Shown here one piece after another: positions 60,258 to 63,311 of a stretch of 63,311 nucleotides of DNA (its first letter is position 1; each line of letters opens with the position of its first letter). Source of the DNA: Stenotrophomonas maltophilia (GTDB lineage: Bacteria > Pseudomonadota > Gammaproteobacteria > Xanthomonadales > Xanthomonadaceae). The stretch is taken from NCBI RefSeq assembly GCF_013464485.1, contig NZ_RAUX01000045.1, forward strand, positions 1 to 63,311. The letters run 5' to 3'. Below the pieces are notes generated by a model. It had not been told where the DNA came from. It searched no databases and saw only the letters and a program-made list of their open reading frames with translations. The position numbers and the translations under genes are program-made.

Positions 60258-60292
60258 CGGGGGCACATCTGGGGGCATGTCACCGCCCCCAT
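60258..60292. promoter_or_regulatory. Right-arm integrase binding repeats
   Basis: CGGGGGCAC (60258), TGGGGGCAT (60270) and the inverse CGCCCCCAT (60284) match the left-arm motif at 10444-10495. They lie 50-80 bp inside attR. Confidence 0.65.
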
Positions 60293-60340
60293 ATCTCAAA
60301 ACCATTGTGGCGCAATGGATTCACCGCATAACGGGATTCC

Positions 60341-60362
60341 CCTTGGCTCCACCACTATTCAG
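60341..60362 (+). other. attR core of the prophage
   Basis: An exact copy of the 22 bp at 10317-10338, carrying the last 14 nt of tRNA-Ala and 8 nt beyond. Confidence 0.95.
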
Positions 60363-60365
60363 AAG

Positions 60366-60398
60366 AACCCGTAGATCTCCGTGATCTGCGGGTTTTTT
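60366..60398 (+). terminator. Original terminator of tRNA-Ala, displaced by the prophage
   Basis: AACCCGTAGATC pairs with GATCTGCGGGTT (one G-T wobble), loop of 5 nt, followed by TTTT. It lies 4 bp past attR and would directly follow the tRNA in an empty site. Confidence 0.85.
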
Positions 60399-60416
60399 CT
60401 TTTCAGCGCCCGCGGC

Positions 60417-60587
60417 TCAGGCCGGCTCCTCGCCGCCGTCCTTGCGCTGCGGGCTGCGCGAGTGCGTATCGCGCACCTGTTGATCGCGCTGCCCCGGCCG
60501 CTGCTTGGCCACGTCGTCCTGCTTCCTGTCCTGGCGGCTTTCCTGGATGCCCTGCTTCGGGTCCTGATCCTTGCCTCGCTCGTTCAT
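60417..60587 (-). CDS. Small disordered hydrophilic host protein, 56 aa
   Basis: MNERGKDQDPKQGIQESRQD... is rich in Gln, Arg, Asp and Lys with no hydrophobic core, so it is probably disordered. A GGGAGA ribosome site precedes ATG 60587. Such small stress-type proteins are frequent in Stenotrophomonas but I cannot name it. Confidence 0.55.
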   Translation of the reverse strand: MNERGKDQDPKQGIQESRQDRKQDDVAKQRPGQRDQQVRDTHSRSPQRKDGGEEPA

Positions 60588-60748
60588 TGAAATCTCCCTC
60601 GCCGGCGGAACGCCAACGTTGCCCATCACGCTAGAGGTTGCCGGGTAAGCCACAGGTCAGTCCTGTGCCAACGTCATGTGCAGGCACTGGCTTGCCGCTG
60701 CGGCCCCCGTGCAGCCAGAATCCGAGGCACCACGCCCACCGGTATGCC

Positions 60749-61234
60749 ATGCCCTCTTCTGTCCAGCACGCAGCACACGCCGTGCCGATGCGCCTCGATG
60801 CGACCGACGGCAGCATCCAGCTCGGCAATCTGCCGACACTGATCGGCCCCACCCTGTCACGGGATGAGGCGCGTATCGCGTTCGCCACGCTGGTGCGAGG
60901 GGAGCACGACGTCGGCACCGGCTATCACTGGCTCAGCCTGCACCGGCTCAGCCTGGGTGGTGCGCCCGCTGGCATCAGCCTGTGCTTCCACGGGCAACAG
61001 CTCGACATGGTGACGATGGGCGTCGATCTACCCGGTGCAACACTGGAAGACGGCTGGCCAACCCATGCAGCGATCGATGCCGAAGTCGCGTTCATGCGCC
61101 GCACCTTGGCCACGGCATTGGGGCGAAAACTGGCCGGTGGCTGCGCCCGGTTCAACTGGGGCGAAGCCTGGGCCCGTTTCGATCCGAAAGGCTTCATGGC
61201 CAGCAGCGGCATTCGCTACTCACCACGCACGTGA
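60749..61234 (+). CDS. Hypothetical host protein, about 161 aa
   Basis: A protein from ATG 60749 (MPSSVQHAAHAVPMRLD) containing GTGYHWLSLHRLSLGGAPAGISLCFHGQQLDMVTMG (in parts, GYHWLSLHRLSLGG) and RFNWGEAWARFDPKGFMAS. I recognise no family. Soluble and without a signal peptide. Upstream frame is probably not translated. Confidence 0.6.
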   Translation: MPSSVQHAAHAVPMRLDATDGSIQLGNLPTLIGPTLSRDEARIAFATLVRGEHDVGTGYHWLSLHRLSLGGAPAGISLCFHGQQLDMVTMGVDLPGATLEDGWPTHAAIDAEVAFMRRTLATALGRKLAGGCARFNWGEAWARFDPKGFMASSGIRYSPRT

Positions 61235-61240
61235 CCGCGC

Positions 61241-62002
61241 TCAGGTTCGGGTGATCGACACCCCACCCTCCACGCGCATCGCGGTACCCGTAACGAAACT
61301 GCTCTCATCGCTGGCCAGGAACAGCGCCGCATTGGCGATCTCCTCCGGCTCGGCGAGGCGCTTGAGTGCGTGCAACGAGCGCACGAAGTCGCGGGCATCT
61401 CCGGTCGGTGCGGCCTGCCGGCCCATCTCCGTATCGGTGCCACCGGGCAGCAGTACGTTGCTGCGCACACCGCGCGCACCGTATTCGGCAGCGATCACCT
61501 GGCTCAGGCCGATCAGCCCGGCCTTGCTTGACGCATAGGCCGCCATGCCCGGGAATCCCACGGTGTGGCCGACGAAGGTACCGACGAACACCAGCGAGCC
61601 GCCGCCGCGCGCCAGCAGTGCCGGCAGCTGCGCGCGTGCCGCATGGAAGGCGGCGTCGAGATTGGTGGCCATCACCTCGCGCCAGGCATCCACCGGAAAC
61701 TCCGCCGCCGGCACGCCCGGGCCGAGCATGCCGGCATTGTTGAGCGCGATGTCCAGGCCGCCGAATGACTGCTGGGCCAGATCGACCAGCGCCTGCGCCG
61801 TGCCCGGGTTGGCCACGTCGGCGGCATGCACCACGGCTTCGCCACCGGCAGCACGAATCTGCTCGGCCAGCGCCTGCAGCGGCTCCGGCCGCCGTGCGTT
61901 GAGCACCAGCTTTGCTCCTTCGGCGGCGAAGAGCAGCGCGCTGGCGCGGCCGATACCGGCGCTGGCACCGGTGATGAGAGCGATCTTGTTGTTCAGGCGC
62001 AT
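61241..62002 (-). CDS. SDR family oxidoreductase
   Basis: A 253-aa NAD(P)-dependent short-chain dehydrogenase. The TGASAGIG nucleotide motif (11-18), LNNAG near 87-91 and the YASSK catalytic pair near 150 are present. The C-terminus ending MRVEGGVSITRT is standard. The substrate is unknown. It diverges from the AraC-MGMT gene across an inverted repeat, so the two are possibly coregulated. Confidence 0.9.
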   Translation of the reverse strand: MRLNNKIALITGASAGIGRASALLFAAEGAKLVLNARRPEPLQALAEQIRAAGGEAVVHAADVANPGTAQALVDLAQQSFGGLDIALNNAGMLGPGVPAAEFPVDAWREVMATNLDAAFHAARAQLPALLARGGGSLVFVGTFVGHTVGFPGMAAYASSKAGLIGLSQVIAAEYGARGVRSNVLLPGGTDTEMGRQAAPTGDARDFVRSLHALKRLAEPEEIANAALFLASDESSFVTGTAMRVEGGVSITRT

Positions 62003-62059
62003 GGTCGTGGTACCGGTTGTGAAGTGGCCGCCACGATGCCGCGCGTTCGGCCCGCCAAC

Positions 62060-62101
62060 ACTCCGTTTCCGGGCCTCACAGGTGAGTGCAGGAAACGGAG
62101 T
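62060..62101. promoter_or_regulatory. Inverted repeat in divergent promoter region
   Basis: ACTCCGTTTCC (62060-62070) and GGAAACGGAGT (62091-62101) are perfect complements 20 bp apart, in the region between the SDR and the AraC-MGMT genes. A likely operator of the AraC-type regulator or another factor. Confidence 0.6.
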
Positions 62102-62134
62102 TTCCGCAGCACTGGCACGTGCCAGAATCCGGCC

Positions 62135-62977
62135 ATGGACAGTACCGCCACCACCGCCCTCGATGACCGCATCGAACGGGTCTGCCGCCACCTGCAGACC
62201 AGCCTCGACGAACCCTCGCTGCAGGAACTGGCCGATATTGCTGGCTGCAGCCCGACGCGCCTGCATCGCCTGTTCAAGCAGTCCACCGGGCTGACCCCCA
62301 AGCAGTACGCCGCCGCGCTGCGCGCCGACCGCCTGCGCACCGGGCTGGAACAACAGGAACGCATCACCGACGCCTTCCACGATGCTGGCTTCGGATCCAG
62401 TGGACGCTTCTACGAGAACGCACCGAAGTTGCTGGGCATGACGCCCAAGCAATGGCGCGCAGGGGGGCGCGGCGAAGTCATCCACTTCGCGCTTGCCGAA
62501 AGCTCACTGGGCAGCGTGCTGGTGGCCAGCAGCGGGACCGGCGTGGTCGCGATCCTGCTCGGCGACGATCCGGAGACACTGCTGCAGTCGTTGCAGCAAC
62601 GCTTCCGCCAAGCCGAACTGGTCGGCGCCGACCAGGGCTACGAGCAACTGGTGGCACAGGTCGTAGGCCTGGTCGAGGATCCTTCGCGAGGCGCCACGTT
62701 GCCGCTGGATATCCGTGGCACCGCGTTCCAGCAACGGGTGTGGCAGGCACTGCAGCAGATTCCGCGCGGGCAGACTGCCTCGTATGCGGATATCGCCGCG
62801 CGTATCGGCGCGCCGCGCTCAAGCCGTGCCGTCGCACGCGCATGCGCAAGCAATCCGTTGGCGGTGGCCGTGCCCTGCCACCGCGTGGTGCGCCGCGATG
62901 GCGACCTGTCCGGCTATGCCTGGGGCGTAGCGCGCAAGCGCGAACTGCTGCGCCGGGAAAAGGCCTCGACTGCCTGA
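62135..62977 (+). CDS. AraC-type regulator fused to O6-methylguanine-DNA methyltransferase (Ada-like)
   Basis: A 280-aa protein. The N-terminal about 105 residues are an AraC helix-turn-helix pair (LQELADIAGCSPTRLHRLFKQ, DAFHDAGFGSSGRFYENAPKLLGM). The C-terminal part is an MGMT with the suicidal cysteine PCHRVV (Cys248) and GTAFQQRVWQALQQIPRGQTASY (key part FQQRVWQAL). The N-terminal zinc domain of Ada is absent, so it cannot sense phosphotriesters the Ada way. It is a repair enzyme with possible regulatory activity. Confidence 0.92.
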   Translation: MDSTATTALDDRIERVCRHLQTSLDEPSLQELADIAGCSPTRLHRLFKQSTGLTPKQYAAALRADRLRTGLEQQERITDAFHDAGFGSSGRFYENAPKLLGMTPKQWRAGGRGEVIHFALAESSLGSVLVASSGTGVVAILLGDDPETLLQSLQQRFRQAELVGADQGYEQLVAQVVGLVEDPSRGATLPLDIRGTAFQQRVWQALQQIPRGQTASYADIAARIGAPRSSRAVARACASNPLAVAVPCHRVVRRDGDLSGYAWGVARKRELLRREKASTA

Positions 62978-62978
62978 C

Positions 62979-63311
62979 GTGGGTGCCGACCTTGGTCGGA
63001 ACACCCAGCTTCCCGTAGGTGCCGACCTTGGTCGGCACACTCAGCTTCCCGTAGGTGCCGACCTTGGTCGGCACACTCAGCTTCCCGTAGGTGCCGACCT
63101 TGGTCGGCACACCCAGCTTCCGGTAGCTGCCGACCTTGGTCGGAACACCCAGCTTCCGGTAGGTGCCGACCTTGGTCGGCACACCCAGCTTCCGGTAGCT
63201 GCCGACCTTGGTCGGAACACCCAGCTTCCGGTAGGTGCCGACCTTGGTCGGCACACCCAGCTTCCGGTAGCTGCCGACCTTGGTCGGAACACCCAGCTTC
63301 CGGTAGGTGCC
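62979..63311. repeat. Tandem array of GTAG-headed 36-bp palindromic repeats (SMAG-type)
   Basis: Nine complete 36-bp units plus a partial one start at 62979, 63015, 63051, 63087, 63123, 63159, 63195, 63231, 63267 and 63303. Each carries the palindrome GCCGACCTTGGTCGGC or its GGA variant. From 63087 on, GTAGG...GGCAC and GTAGC...GGAAC units alternate, giving a 72-bp super-repeat. The array continues past the window edge. Confidence 0.9.

Noticed and set aside
60638-60748. N-terminal extension of the 60749 gene
   Set aside because: The proline- and cysteine-rich sequence lacks a ribosome site and resembles intergenic DNA.
62979-63311. CRISPR array
   Set aside because: The 36-bp period is continuous repeat with no unique spacers, and no cas genes are present.

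Overview
The window is high-GC DNA from a Stenotrophomonas chromosome, most likely the S. maltophilia complex. The evidence is the host gene content (an M48 peptidase, an FGE-type lipoprotein, RNase D, a TonB-dependent receptor, an AraC-MGMT fusion) and the array of GTAG-headed palindromic repeats at the right end, which look like the SMAG/REP-type elements described for S. maltophilia. Host DNA occupies 1-10330 and 60363-63311.

Between the host arms lies a complete-looking lambda-organised siphovirus prophage of about 50 kb. It is integrated in the 3' end of tRNA-Ala(CGC), with 22-bp attachment cores at 10317-10338 and 60341-60362. At the left end are the integrase, a hypothetical gene and an SOS-associated YedK/HMCES peptidase. 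From 13096 to 36382 all genes are on the minus strand and form the late operon. In transcription order this is endolysin, holin, spanins, terminase, portal fused to an Acb1-like 2H domain, DUF2213 protease/scaffold, cement protein, capsid, connectors, tail tube, tail chaperones, tape measure, distal tail proteins, TipJ-like protein and an esterase-bearing fibre. A pR'-like promoter sits at the end of a Q-like gene (36697-37296).

Replication and recombination genes (O-like, DnaB, Ref nuclease, RuvC) follow cro and cII on the minus strand. The immunity region (43689-44673) has cI and cro, with five copies of an AAGCRRTGCTT operator. Three lie between cI and cro, and two flank a second promoter at 45448-45476 that drives a plus-strand PL-type operon to 60255. 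That operon carries small genes, RecT, a YqaJ exonuclease, a helicase-methyltransferase fusion and an AlpA-like excisionase.

The most striking content is a diversity-generating retroelement (DGR) inside the PL operon at 53559-56411. It has two tandem DUF1566-type target genes, each ending in a 106-bp variable repeat, an Avd-like accessory gene, and a reverse transcriptase. The adenine-rich template repeat (55109-55214) lies in frame inside the RT open reading frame. By eye, VR1 differs from TR at 14 positions and VR2 at 16, and every difference is at a template adenine. Other points of interest are a probable +1 frameshift in the tail chaperone pair, a nested scaffold start, 12-bp-spaced iterons in the O-like gene, integrase arm-type repeats that contain the integrase start codons, a stem that hides a ribosome-binding site, and several moron-like genes.
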